NCBI GenBank assembly: GCA_013396995.1
Contig: VWZP01005513.1
Span: forward strand, 62,001 to 126,000
From: Dicaeum eximium
Lineage: Eukaryota > Chordata > Aves > Passeriformes > Dicaeidae
Reading direction: 5' to 3'
DNA length: 64,000 nucleotides
Shown here: piece after piece, positions 40,477-51,600 of the stretch
Layout: each line of letters begins with the position of its first letter
Position numbering within the stretch: position 1 is the stretch's first letter
Made by a program: the position numbers and the translations under genes
The notes under the pieces: generated by a model
Database searches by the model: none
Seen by the model: only the letters and a program-made list of their open reading frames with translations
What the model was told of the DNA's origin: nothing

Positions 40477-40527
40477 CAACCAAGCAAAAAAAAAAAAAAA
40501 AAATAAAANAAAAAAAAAAAAAAAAAA
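40477..40527. repeat. A-rich tract with an internal N
   Basis: A long A run, interrupted by a T at 40504 and an N at 40509, follows an AAC/AAAAC-rich lead-in (40434-40476). The N in a homopolymer suggests unresolved length. The open frames reading through it on both strands are homopolymer artefacts. Confidence 0.9.
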
Positions 40528-40670
40528 GACATAAGAAACAATTTCCTTCACCCACGCACCCACAAGCTTCTCTAAAAGAAGCATCTCAGAAGACAGGTTT
40601 TGATTTTGAAGAAACTAGCCTATGAAAAGAAATATTCCTGATGATCTAGTAATAAATAAACAAACTTCAG

Positions 40671-41161
40671 GGTGAGGTGTGAAACTTCCACATTCTTTGA
40701 TGAGTACAGAAGGCATTTTTCTAATATTGTTTAGGTTTAAGTATCATAGAATCATAGGACAGTTGGGGTTGGAAGGGACATTCAAAGGTCACCTAGTCCA
40801 AACCCCTTTTGATGAACAGGGACAACTTCAGCTAGATGAGTTTGCTCACAGCCCCATTCAGCCTGACCTTGAATGTTCCCTGATACAGGCATCTGCCACC
40901 TCTCTGGGCAGCCTGTTCTGTTGTTTCACCACCTCTTTGTAAAAGATTTCTTCCCTTTATTTAGTTTAAATCTCTTTTAGTTCAAAACCATTACCCTTTG
41001 TCCTATTGCAACAGGCCCTATTAAAAAGTCTGTGCCCATCTTTCATGGAAGTGCCCTTTAAGCACTGAAAGGCTTCAATAAGGTCTCCCTGGAGCCTTTT
41101 CCACGTGGAACAACCCCAGCTCCGCAGCCTTTCTGTACCTGAGAAATGTTCGAGTCCTCTG
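40671..41161. repeat. Tandem duplication, copy 1 (491 bp)
   Basis: Identical to 41163-41653 apart from one base (caataagg here, caataggg in copy 2, near 41080-41082), offset 492, with a single N at 41162 between them. Copy 1 begins at the unique-to-repeat border and ends inside a CR1 element that continues only after copy 2. This is the geometry of a failed overlap merge. Confidence 0.95.
40743..41161 (-). mobile_element. CR1 LINE 3' fragment, minus strand (duplicated part)
   Basis: Starts on the + strand with atcatagaatcatagg, the reverse complement of the CR1 3' terminal repeats, followed by the antisense of the CR1 3' tail (gttggaagggacattcaaagg) and of the ORF2 C-terminus. It is cut at the N at 41162 and is probably the same physical element as 41235-41726. 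Confidence 0.9.
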
Positions 41162-41162
41162 N
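41162..41162. other. Single N (assembly join)
   Basis: One ambiguous base exactly at the boundary between the two 491-bp copies, the same signature as at 9705. Confidence 0.9.
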
Positions 41163-41653
41163 GGTGAGGTGTGAAACTTCCACATTCTTTGATGAGTACA
41201 GAAGGCATTTTTCTAATATTGTTTAGGTTTAAGTATCATAGAATCATAGGACAGTTGGGGTTGGAAGGGACATTCAAAGGTCACCTAGTCCAAACCCCTT
41301 TTGATGAACAGGGACAACTTCAGCTAGATGAGTTTGCTCACAGCCCCATTCAGCCTGACCTTGAATGTTCCCTGATACAGGCATCTGCCACCTCTCTGGG
41401 CAGCCTGTTCTGTTGTTTCACCACCTCTTTGTAAAAGATTTCTTCCCTTTATTTAGTTTAAATCTCTTTTAGTTCAAAACCATTACCCTTTGTCCTATTG
41501 CAACAGGCCCTATTAAAAAGTCTGTGCCCATCTTTCATGGAAGTGCCCTTTAAGCACTGAAAGGCTTCAATAGGGTCTCCCTGGAGCCTTTTCCACGTGG
41601 AACAACCCCAGCTCCGCAGCCTTTCTGTACCTGAGAAATGTTCGAGTCCTCTG
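41163..41653. repeat. Tandem duplication, copy 2 (491 bp)
   Basis: Second copy of 40671-41161. It is contiguous with the rest of the CR1 element on the right, so this copy joins the true right-hand neighbour. Confidence 0.95.
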
Positions 41654-41726
41654 ATCATTTTTGTGGCACTTCTCCAGACTCACCCCAGCTGGTCTGTGTC
41701 TCTGCTGAGAGCTCCAGAGCTGGGCA
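41235..41726 (-). mobile_element. CR1 LINE 3' fragment, minus strand
   Basis: The 3' end is at the left (terminal repeat antisense at 41235-41249). The minus strand reads through the CR1 3' tail and the ORF2 C-terminus, with the TKGNGFEL motif and a run equivalent to the usual conserved LRSWGCSTWK region in another frame. It continues past the duplication to about 41726, where similarity to CR1 stops (5' truncation). No reverse transcriptase core is present. Confidence 0.9.
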
Positions 41727-44700
41727 ATCGACCAATTCCCTCTAAATATCATGACTGACATCTGGGGTACAGAATTTAGTGTACTGGGGACTCCTGTCAA
41801 TAATCTGAAACATTTTTGACTGTTTAAGATCAATGGAGGAAACAAGCCCCAAACCACTATGTCAACAAATGGCACTGCCAGCACACCAACTCCATTTAGG
41901 AGCAGCTCTCTGCAGTGTGTGGTATATTACAGAGTTAACAAATATACATATAACGTAAGAATAAAATAGGGATTATTTTAATTCCTTAAAATGTAAAATA
42001 AATGTGTATTTAGGTATCTCTGCACTTGGAAAGTCAAGTTGAATGTGCAGGCAGTCAGGTGTGTGCTTCTGAATTCAGAGCATACCTGTGAGTACTGGGT
42101 TAAATACATGGGAAATGTGTGAACAGCACTGACTCAGCAGCCTTGCATTGCTCCTGGCATCAACTGTTGCATTCAAATGTAAAACTTTTGACTTTAAGAT
42201 GCTTTTCTGAGCCATGCAGCCACATGGCTAGCATTAATTGTACTCCCATTCCATTTATCATTGCCTTATCTCTGTCCTAATATTTGCTATTTAAAAATAA
42301 GTAAACAGACAATAATAAAAGGTGAAAAAAAAAGGCAGCACCAAACCAAAAACAAGGCTACCCTGCCTAGGTCTGTGCCTTCTTGTGCTCAGCTATCAGT
42401 TATTCATTTTGAAGGGGTTCATATTGAACCTGAGTCTAAATTATACAGAGGAGATAGTGTGAAGGGGAGAGAGAGACAAGCAAGCTCACAGCTACAAAAT
42501 TAAATCCTCATAGCAAAGAGATCTTATTTTATAGAAATGTTTTCTAAGGAAATTTCCTTTCTGTTAGAGAACAGTATCTACAGTGGCTGTGATCCCTGCC
42601 ATATGAGGAATTAATTGCTAGATGAAATGTCACTGCACTGCAACAAAAATCAGCTGCAGAAACTTTGGAACATTAAAAAATGTCATTAATTAGAGGTTCA
42701 ACATCTGTAAGAGTTGTTCAGTCATTTGCAGGTCACAGAAGTCAAAGTGCCTGAGTTCCATGGTGGGAGGTGGCTGGAATTAGGACCCCCCCTGCTCCTC
42801 CCTTGGACCATGGAGGACAAAAGGCTGCACTGGAGCTGCCTGGAGCTCCCTCCCCTTCACTCTCCCCTTGTGCTGTGAGGCTTCAGCTGCCCAGATCAGC
42901 TGCAGAGTTGAATCCAGAGCTGAGTTGCTGTAAATAAGAGGGAACAGCTGGGGGATGTTGCCACTGGGGGTCCCATGGCTTTAAATATAATCAGTTCATG
43001 GTCTGATATAATCCTTATCTTAACTTTCAGAGCAGGCTGCAAATTATCTCTGCACCTTTCCCCAGGTTTGTATTAAAGGGAATAAATTACAAAGAGGAAA
43101 TTTGCATTTAGCTTACTTAGCTTGCTCATGATAGCTGATAGTGAATTGTGATGTTGCTCTGGAAGATTTTAGCTACCATCTAGTGCATTGAGAACGATGG
43201 TTGGTGCAGTTCCTATCACTTTTCAAAATGTAAAAGAAAATAAATTACTTGCTTATTGAGAGAGAGGATAAATAACCAAATCAGATAGGTAGATTATTGG
43301 TGCCTGAATTAAAAGCAGCATGAAGAAGAGAAAACATGAATGTAAGGGCCTCAATGGAATTATTTGGGGAGAGAAAGTTTGTAAGTGAGGAATAGTTCCA
43401 CCTTTAAGAAAGTAGGACAAGTCAACTGGCACAGAAAGCTGACAAGGTTATGGGGGATTATTTAAACTAGAAACAGGAGGAAAAAATTCAGCAGGTGTTG
43501 AGCAAAACTTGAGCCAGTCACAGACACCTGCCAGGACTGTCAACCCTATGACAAGTGTGTCTGTCACAATGTAAGAAGTATGAAAAATTATGGTAAAACT
43601 AGGGGAAGAACAGCACAGATCCCAGCAGTCCATCAAGGAAAATCAGCCAAAGAGAATGTCCAACAATATAAAGAAATAAATACCAAACAATTCAAATAGA
43701 ACTGGTAGAAAGAAACAAAACCCATCTCACCAAGGAACATTACCTTGAGAGAAGTGTTGTAATTCTGGCTGTAAAGTAGAGAAGACAGAATATTCCTTAA
43801 CTACAGTGCAATGCCATGGCAGTTCCATAAAATTAGATTGAGAGTGTTTGGTGGGGAGAGCCAGGAAGGATGGGGGTGCAAGAACCAATGGCTCCCAAGA
43901 GGGAAAGCACATTTACAGTGTGACACCATCAACTGCTGCCTCAAAAGAAACCACACTGCATTCACAATGTTGAAGAGATGCAATTAAAAGAACAAATGCT
44001 CCCCCTCCCCATTAAATCAAACACACCTGTATCTGATAAATTTCTATCAATGTCTTTGATGGACATAGACAGTCAGGGTGCTAAGAAGAAAGCAGTTCCC
44101 CAACAAAATTCCACTGTGTTTGGTTAATTTGCAGTAAGTATATAACATAACTAAAGCCCATATCAGGATAAATTTAGCAAGGCCATATCTTGGCACACTA
44201 ACTATGAAAAGTAGTTCAAGACCAGTGAAAATGTACCATTTTTAATATAGTCTGAAGAACATTACAAAAAAAACCCTGGTGTTGAACTCATGAGCAGATA
44301 ATGATCATCATTTACATAAGTGAAAAAAGAGAAATCTCCACTCTGCAATGCTCAGTAAAAACTGAAGAAACCACAGAGCTTTCTTCCAGAAAGCCACCAC
44401 AGTACTGACACAAATACTTGCTTCCATGCCTCACTGTTCTTCTTTAAAAATGTCCCATGGATCTAAACATCACCCACAAGAATGGGTGGAAGAATGCTTT
44501 ATTGAAATGAATCTTAACATTTCAGGAAGTAAGGACTTCAAACCACATTTGACTTTCCTGAAGCTCTCTAAAGCATCAAGGTTGAGAAGAAAAGTAACTG
44601 GGTTTAAGAATAGTTTTCCTAGGATATGTTCTAGTGGCTACTTTTTCTTCAGTGAGATCCTTGGGAATTGGGGAAGCAAGGTACTATCCAAGAAGGGCCC

Positions 44701-46190
44701 AGGGGAATTGAAGAAGACCAGAAGGAAGATCCAGGACACATGTAAATACACCAACTCTGACATATTGCTTTGCTTCTTCCCAAGGCAGAAACATCTCTTT
44801 GAGGAAGATGCCCAGGGAAATAGAAACCTAACCAATAATTTCCAATCTCACCCAGACTCACACATGTCCAGGCAGCAGTGATGGGGTGGGGGTGGTGAGG
44901 TCACACAGCCCCAGCTTTGGGCTGGAAGAGTACAGGGAGCTGCTGATGGAGGGCTCTGACTGGATGGTGAAGAGTTTGGCCTTCCCTGGGAAAAACATTG
45001 AGGATTATAACTTTGGCAACCCAGTAGCAGTTGCAATCCAAAATGAAACAACTCCAAAACATCTGGCATTGATTATGTGGCTTCCAGATAATTACTCTAG
45101 CAACTAATTAATGTGCCTAGTGGAGATGATCATCAGCTGTGGGTGCCAGAGAGGTCAGCATGCCTGGAGACATCTTGTAGTAGTTTCTGCTGGTGGGGGG
45201 TGTGCAGATCACAGCTGTGATTTGATGAGTGATTCACTTTTCAGTGTCACATAAGAAAAAATAACTCCATATCCTCATATAATTTAATTATAAAATAAAT
45301 TGTCCTGAAGAGCAGGTAGAAAACTACTGACATGAAGTCTAGAGAAACCCCCGTTGCAAGTGCTTAAATTTACTCTCACCAACAAGTGCTTAATATTTTG
45401 ACTGTTATCTCCAAAGAATGCAACATTTACTAACATTTGACCTTCCTATTCTCATTAGAAGGTCAAACAATGCCAAAGAAGCATTTCAACTTTGGCAAAG
45501 TGATAATTACATTTTGCTTGTTGGGGAAACACCTTTGTTGACAGACTATTATGTTTTAAGAGTGGGCCTGAGCTACACCTGATTTTTGCTCTAGGGAAAA
45601 CACTGGGTCACATGTAGGGCCATGCTGATCAGCTCTTCTGGCAAACTAGATATGTTTCCAAGCATCTAAAATACAATTGTTCAGCTAGCAAGCTAACCAG
45701 CAACATAGAAAAAAGACAGGTCTGAGCAGGGAGAATCAACAGGTCTCTGCCTACTTTCCCCCTCACAATCCCTGAACAATTTCCATGTTGAAAGGACTGA
45801 AATTTTAAATTAAGAAAGCAAAACCAAACTAGGCTTCTGAAGAGGTTGAGGAAAAAAAGTGGAAGTGTTCTGAGAACAGGGAGGCAGAGAAGAGTTGTGC
45901 ATATGTGGTTCCCTCCTACAAAACCCCAGTGAGGCAATACAGGCTGGTGTGCAGTAATTTGCCCCGTGTACAAGCTGGGCTGTAACTGCTGAGCTCAGAT
46001 GACTGACCAACACCTGACAGCAAATGGGAAACCTGTTAGAACTGGAGTTCAGGGGACAGGGAGAACCATTATCCTTCATTTGTGAAGTAACTGTAACAAA
46101 ACTTTATTTTATGCAGTGTAACCATTACTCTGTGTAAAGGGTTTCACACTAAAGGCACACCTGGCTGAGAAGTGCCCATATAAACCATGG
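41727..46190. other. Intergenic DNA without a recognised gene
   Basis: About 4.5 kb. GC-richer patches occur at about 42750-42920 and 44880-44960. The longest open frame (44426-44881, + strand, 151 codons) shows no domain I know and no convincing splice context. A perfect 10-bp-arm inverted repeat lies at 45436-45467. Confidence 0.6.
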
Positions 46191-46402
46191 AGAATCAGAG
46201 AATCATTTAGGTGGAATCATTAACCCAACACTGCCAAGTCCACCATTAAACCATGACCCTGAGTGTCACATCCACACGTCTTTGAAATATCTCTAGGGAT
46301 GGTAAATCAACTGCCCAGTTGCAGCCCGTTGGAACACCTGACTACCCTTTTGGTGAAGAAATTTTCCCAAATGTCTAATCTGAGGCTTCCTTGGCACAAC
46401 TC
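46191..46402 (-). mobile_element. CR1 LINE 3' fragment, minus strand, internally deleted
   Basis: About 210 nt matching, in antisense, the 3' tail and ORF2 C-terminus of a CR1 subfamily like the one at the right edge of the window: agaatcatttaggtgg, then ccaacactgccaagtccacc, then a tract ending in ggcttccttggcacaactc. Part of the tail between the terminal region and the cattaaccc motif appears deleted. It is short, diverged and non-functional. Confidence 0.82.
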
Positions 46403-46998
46403 AAGAAGTAAAAATCATGACATGGCAAATGCTGATATGAGAGTTTGGTTGGCTGGGAAATATGGAGTTCTTGGGGATGGGAGTTCTGGCTGAAGCAAGG
46501 AACAAAACCTGGTATCCTCTCTCCTGTTGTCTGCAGGAAAATTGGGTTTTGTGTCACAGATGCCCTTTTCATCATCAATTTCACCTTATCAGGAAAAAAC
46601 CTGCAAGCCCCTGTGTTTTAGTTTGAAGAAGATTCCTGATTGTGAAGGAGATAAATGGGGTAGAGCTGAAGCTCTTCCTCTTCAATCCCTGTTAAGTGGC
46701 AACTACAAGTGAGGCAGAGGAAGAGCTGCTGTGAGGATCCCTTTGGGTGTCAAGGCAGACATGTGGGAAGCTGGTAAAAATGACAGAGTTTTCTTGACTT
46801 GAAAACATGTCTGACTTATGGCCTCACACTTGTTTATTGCCTACAGACTGAGACACTCCTTGGGAGTGCGGGATCAGTCTTGTTTTTTCTCCAAGCAGTG
46901 GTTTGACAGCTACAGGCTGAGATTAGGCTCTGGAGGAATCAACATGTAAACACTGGGAGATTAATGGCCAATGAATTATAACCATATGGACAGGACAC
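46403..46998. other. Intergenic DNA
   Basis: No recognised feature. An acceptor-like pyrimidine tract ending CTGCAG sits near 46517-46537, but I see no paired donor giving a recognisable product. Confidence 0.6.
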
Positions 46999-47032
46999 TT
47001 TTTTTTTCTTCTTCTTTTTTTTTTTTTTTTTT
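46999..47032. repeat. T-rich homopolymer tract
   Basis: A T run interrupted by two C-containing triplets (cttctt), 34 nt. Confidence 0.95.
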
Positions 47033-48593
47033 GTGATTGAGATCCTGTGGACATTTGTGAGAAGAAGCAGCCACCAAGTGCTTGTCACTTTGCACCATGC
47101 AGCTGTATTTCAGGGGCAGATGGGGCACTCTGCACTGGTAATTTAACACCAGCTGAGGCCCTCATCTTTCTGGCACATCTTTGCATGAGTCTTTATTCAG
47201 GGTTGAGCAAGGATCACGGACATTGTGGCTTTCAAAGTTCAAGACAAAGACGTGCTCTGAAGTACACCCCAAACTCCTAGATTTTAAGCCATGGTGGCCA
47301 CACCAATTTGAATAGCAGAGCAGCCACTCCATATGTACCCTTGAAGTAACAGGTAGTGATATAGTTAATTGCTCAGGAGGGCAGCTGATCCCAATACATT
47401 GGTGATGAGAGGTTTCTACCAGGGTATGTGTGTCATCGAGATAATTGGGTGTCTGGGACTGTTCCCTTCCCAGGGAAGCTGCAGGGAGTCATCTCTAAGT
47501 TCTGAGCAAGGCAGCTTTTCTCTGAATTTGGTACTTCTCCTAATTAATAAGAAATAGAAATAGCTCAAGTTTCACCTTATAGGTCTTGCATAAGGACGAG
47601 TAAGAGACAGGAAGAACTCTTTTTTGAGATTATTGCAACAAGCCAGTGAATAAAACTGTGATTTATGCTTAATTACTGAAATGCTTAACACTTAAATCTC
47701 TCTAGTTTTTGTATACAGCCCATGAGACAGCCAGAATACACAAATGTAGGGAGCACTCCCTGCAGTGCTGCAAGGATTTTGGGTATCAGAGCTCAATGTT
47801 TTGGGGTAACTTGGCCACTGACTGCTGCCTGCTGCAGGCTGTTCTCTACTAAGTCCAGGAGACACCCCACCAGTAGATCAGGTCTCCTGTGAAGGCAGCT
47901 GGGCACAGGCCAGGAAGGGAGAGATTTTGGTACCTCACACTGACAGCCAACCTAAGGCAAGCTCTCCACACTGAGCTGGATCCCTGAACAACAAAGGCTT
48001 GCAGGTGCAAATGATGGCCACTTGGCCCAGCTCTTAAATAGCCATGGAGTAAAATCACAAGGAGAAGTGAAAACTGCTTTGATCTCTGGGCTAGAGGAAT
48101 GTGCTCCCCTGCTCTGTGCTGCAAGGCTCCTGAAGGGGGGAGGCCTTGCTGCCCTGCTGGCCTCTTGCTTGGCCACAGTGTCTCAGCTGTTTAGGGTGAG
48201 ATGGACTTTGTTATTACAGATATCTCTAAATGCTGTCCATCTTCACAGCCCAGCAGGGCCTGCTTTTGCTGCTGCCTCTTAAACAGCAGAAATGAATCCA
48301 TCTCCCAAAGGAGTAGGATAGGTGGGCTTGCACAGAAGGAGGAGACCCCTGCTCAGGCAGTCCCCACGTCCTGGCTGACAGGAGCCATGGGCAGAGCAGA
48401 GCTGCTCCCAGGGCTGGTGGAACCAGGAGAGCTGGGAGCCAGGAGCAGGGCTGTGTTCATGGAGCCAAACCTGCCCTGCCTGCAGGCTGAGGTGTGGTAC
48501 TGGGGGTGCTGCTGCTTTCCTCCTGAGCTCTGAGCCCAGTCCTCACCCTGGGGCAGGCTGCCTGGCAGCACTGGCAGAGCTGCTTTCCTGAGG

Positions 48594-48623
48594 CTTGCCC
48601 AAATTCACCTTGCCCAAATTCAC
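48594..48623. repeat. 15-bp unit, two tandem copies
   Basis: The unit cttgcccaaattcac is repeated twice without change, in the GC-richer island. Confidence 0.95.
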
Positions 48624-51600
48624 CCACCCTGCCTGGGGGGCCAGGGCCTCTTTTCTGAGCCATTTCTGCCTGCTGCAGAACAGGGGATTGCAATGCCCAG
48701 CTCTCACTTGTGGATGTGGGGCTGGGGGTGGGTACCCACATTCCCTAAGAACCAAGAAGCCGCTGCTGGTGCCAGGCTGGCTCTGCTCCAGAGGGGATGG
48801 GGTGGGGTGGGCTGGGGGTTTGGAGAGGCTGGTGCAGAGCCAGTGTGAGCCAAACTGCTGCAGTGAATTAGTGAGCATTGAGCCACAAAGGCAGTGCATG
48901 TGCAGAGCTGCAGGCTCAGGAATGTCCTGCCCACTCCATCCCTGCATCCTGCTCTTAAATTATGAACTTGAGCTCAACCAACAACCTTTTTCTCTGAATA
49001 GGCACAGGCTGACTTTTTCACCTCAGGCAGTTCAGGAACAGTGAAAGCAAAAAGATATAGATAAAATACTATTAAAAATACAGAATAGCTACTCCTGGCA
49101 TTTTTATAGCACTTTTTATCCAAGAATGTGTGTGGCACAATTGAGATCATGGGTTCAAACACCCCAGTTCACAGCAGCTGCAATTGGAGTCAATCACAGA
49201 TGACACCCTAGCTGCTCATACCAAGCTTTCTCTGCTGAGCCTATCTACTGTCTCTGCTGAAAGCTGGTTTGAGCCACACTTCAAAATATTTATGTTATTC
49301 TTACTGCGTAAATAAACAGCTTGAGACTCTCGCTGCAAAACCCTTCACTAGCATTGGCATTCATGAAAGAACAAACAAAACACAGACAGAGCTCCATCCT
49401 TGGCCCATCAGCATGCTGAGCAGGCCATCCATCAGATATGCCTGTGCACTGCAGTCATTACTCAATGAGCAAAAGCATTTACAGAAAAATCCATGACACC
49501 CAGCCCTATGGCACTGACAGTACCCCAGGGGGTTTAGCACCTCCTGTGCTGCACATCTCATTTAGAAGTGATGTGTTTCAGTGGCTGTGGCGGGGCAGTG
49601 GCAGGTGACATCCCTGTCCCTTAGGGGTAGACAGACTGTGCTCGTGAGGGCACTTCAGAAATCTGCAAGTGTGCCTTCCAAGGCAGTGCATAAAATAACT
49701 GTGCATATCTCAGTGATAAAAGGGTCCCATTCACACAAATATTCAGTTTGAAGTTGTGATAAAGTGAGTCTCGGGTTGTTTCTCCAGAACTGTATCTGAG
49801 GGTAGAAACCCAGCCCCAGCCCTCTCCTCTCTGCCAGCTCCTGCTCAGGGCTCACAGCAGAACAGCTCCGGCAGCTGCCTCCCCTTCCCCGCACAGCATT
49901 CCTGACTCTGCTTCTCCCAAAGCCTCCTCCTGTTCTCTCACTCCTGCCCAACACTGGCAGATTAATTGACAACCTGCTGCTATTTTTACCTTGTAGCTTC
50001 TTTACTCAGCTGTCTCAATCAGCTGCTGCTTAGATTTTCCTCTCTCTGCCTGCAGAACAGCAGGCTGGAGGCTTTCAACTCTTGCTCCTGACCCCCCTCT
50101 TCTTCAAAACTAAGATTCACATTAAATCCAGTCTCTTCTTTCTCCATCCCAAACTTTCAACAAGCAAGGCTTGACACATCTGTCTTCTTGTATCTCTGTT
50201 CCAGTCTGACTGTGACAGAAAATGCCAGTGTGTAATCCTCCCTCACGCCCCGAGCCAAGGCAGGGACGAGCGAGCCCTCCTTTCTGAAGATGCCAGCTAA
50301 GAACCTTAAATTAGCTGAGGGAAGCCAATGATTCAGCAGTCACAGGAGGGCTCAGTAACAGATGGCAGAGCAGACAAGCTCACTCATGTTTGCTTGCACA
50401 GGGAGGCCTTTGGTGGCAGTGACAGGAGGGGCTGCTTCCCGTGAACAGGGATTTTACTGCCTGGCAGGACAACGCTGCAACGGGAGCAGCTCCTTTTTGC
50501 ACGGATCTTTACAACACCCACAGCTGCCTGCAAGTGGTGTTCACACTTCTAGCTTGTGTTTTTGAGTGGGTAAACATGCTTTTGATGAAAATTTTTCCTG
50601 TCAAGAAAATGTAATTTAGTTGTTCCCACCATTGTGCTCCATGATATTTAATTGTTAAGGCTCTTTTCTCAGGCTACACTTAAAATCAAGCTGTTTCAAA
50701 ACAAAATGTTCCTATGCAGATACATATTTTAAACAGTGGTTTTATATCCTCCATCAGACAAGCCATTAATAGGACTAAGAAATCAGTGGTTTCTACCTTT
50801 CCTTCTTTAAAGAAACAAAAGAAAACAGAACATGATTTTGCATAGGCTCTAGGCAACAATAAAAATAGCTTTTGGAAGTTGAACAACGACACACAAGTTG
50901 TGTGACCAGGAGTAAGGTGTAGGATTAGTTATTTTCTTGTAAGGCTGTGACTGCTAGATCACCATAGATCTCCATTATACCACCTAGACTAGTAAGCAAG
51001 AATAAAATACTTCAGCAGCTCTTAAAATATTGGTTTCTTACAGGTACACAGCTGGTGCTAACTCTGACCTTTGTCCTGCCCAAAGATCTCTGCTACAATT
51101 TCCATCCTTCCCCCTGTGCAAACACCACTGACCTTAATTCTCCAGCACTGCACAGCACACAAGGTCACCTTGTGTATGTAAAACTCATTACAGACTCTGA
51201 TTGGAAATCTCATCCTCCACCAGTGTCTAAAAATGAAAGTTCCTTTAATAAATGATATGTCAGCCACAGGACAATATTCCAAGCCTTCCCTTCCACGTGC
51301 CATTGCAGTGATGCTGCAGGCATACCCATAGGTTAAACACTTCCAACCTAAAACCAGGCAGGCCAATTTCTTCTAATCTGGGATGCTAAAGGTTGTTTCT
51401 GTCTATTGTGGTTATACACCTGCTGTTACAATCTTGAGAAAGATTTGATAAATGCCAAAGTGCTCTGTAAAGTAGAATTCCTCTTGGGCCATGCTACAAA
51501 AAGGGAGGTTTGAGTCTCTCTAGCTCAATGCTGCAGAGCTCTATCTTCCTGACTTGCTCTAATGATTTTTTTTTTTGCCCATATTGAACTATGTTAGCAA

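Noticed and set aside
40369..40625. Open frames of Lys/Asn or Phe runs containing an X
   Set aside because: Reading through a homopolymer with an N; not coding.
44426..44881. 151-codon + strand frame as a possible gene
   Set aside because: No domain, ordinary composition and a competing antisense frame. A length expected by chance in 64 kb.
48201..49044. Open frames of 110-149 codons on both strands
   Set aside because: They overlap in a GC-rich, stop-poor stretch. No frame stands out and no protein family is recognised.
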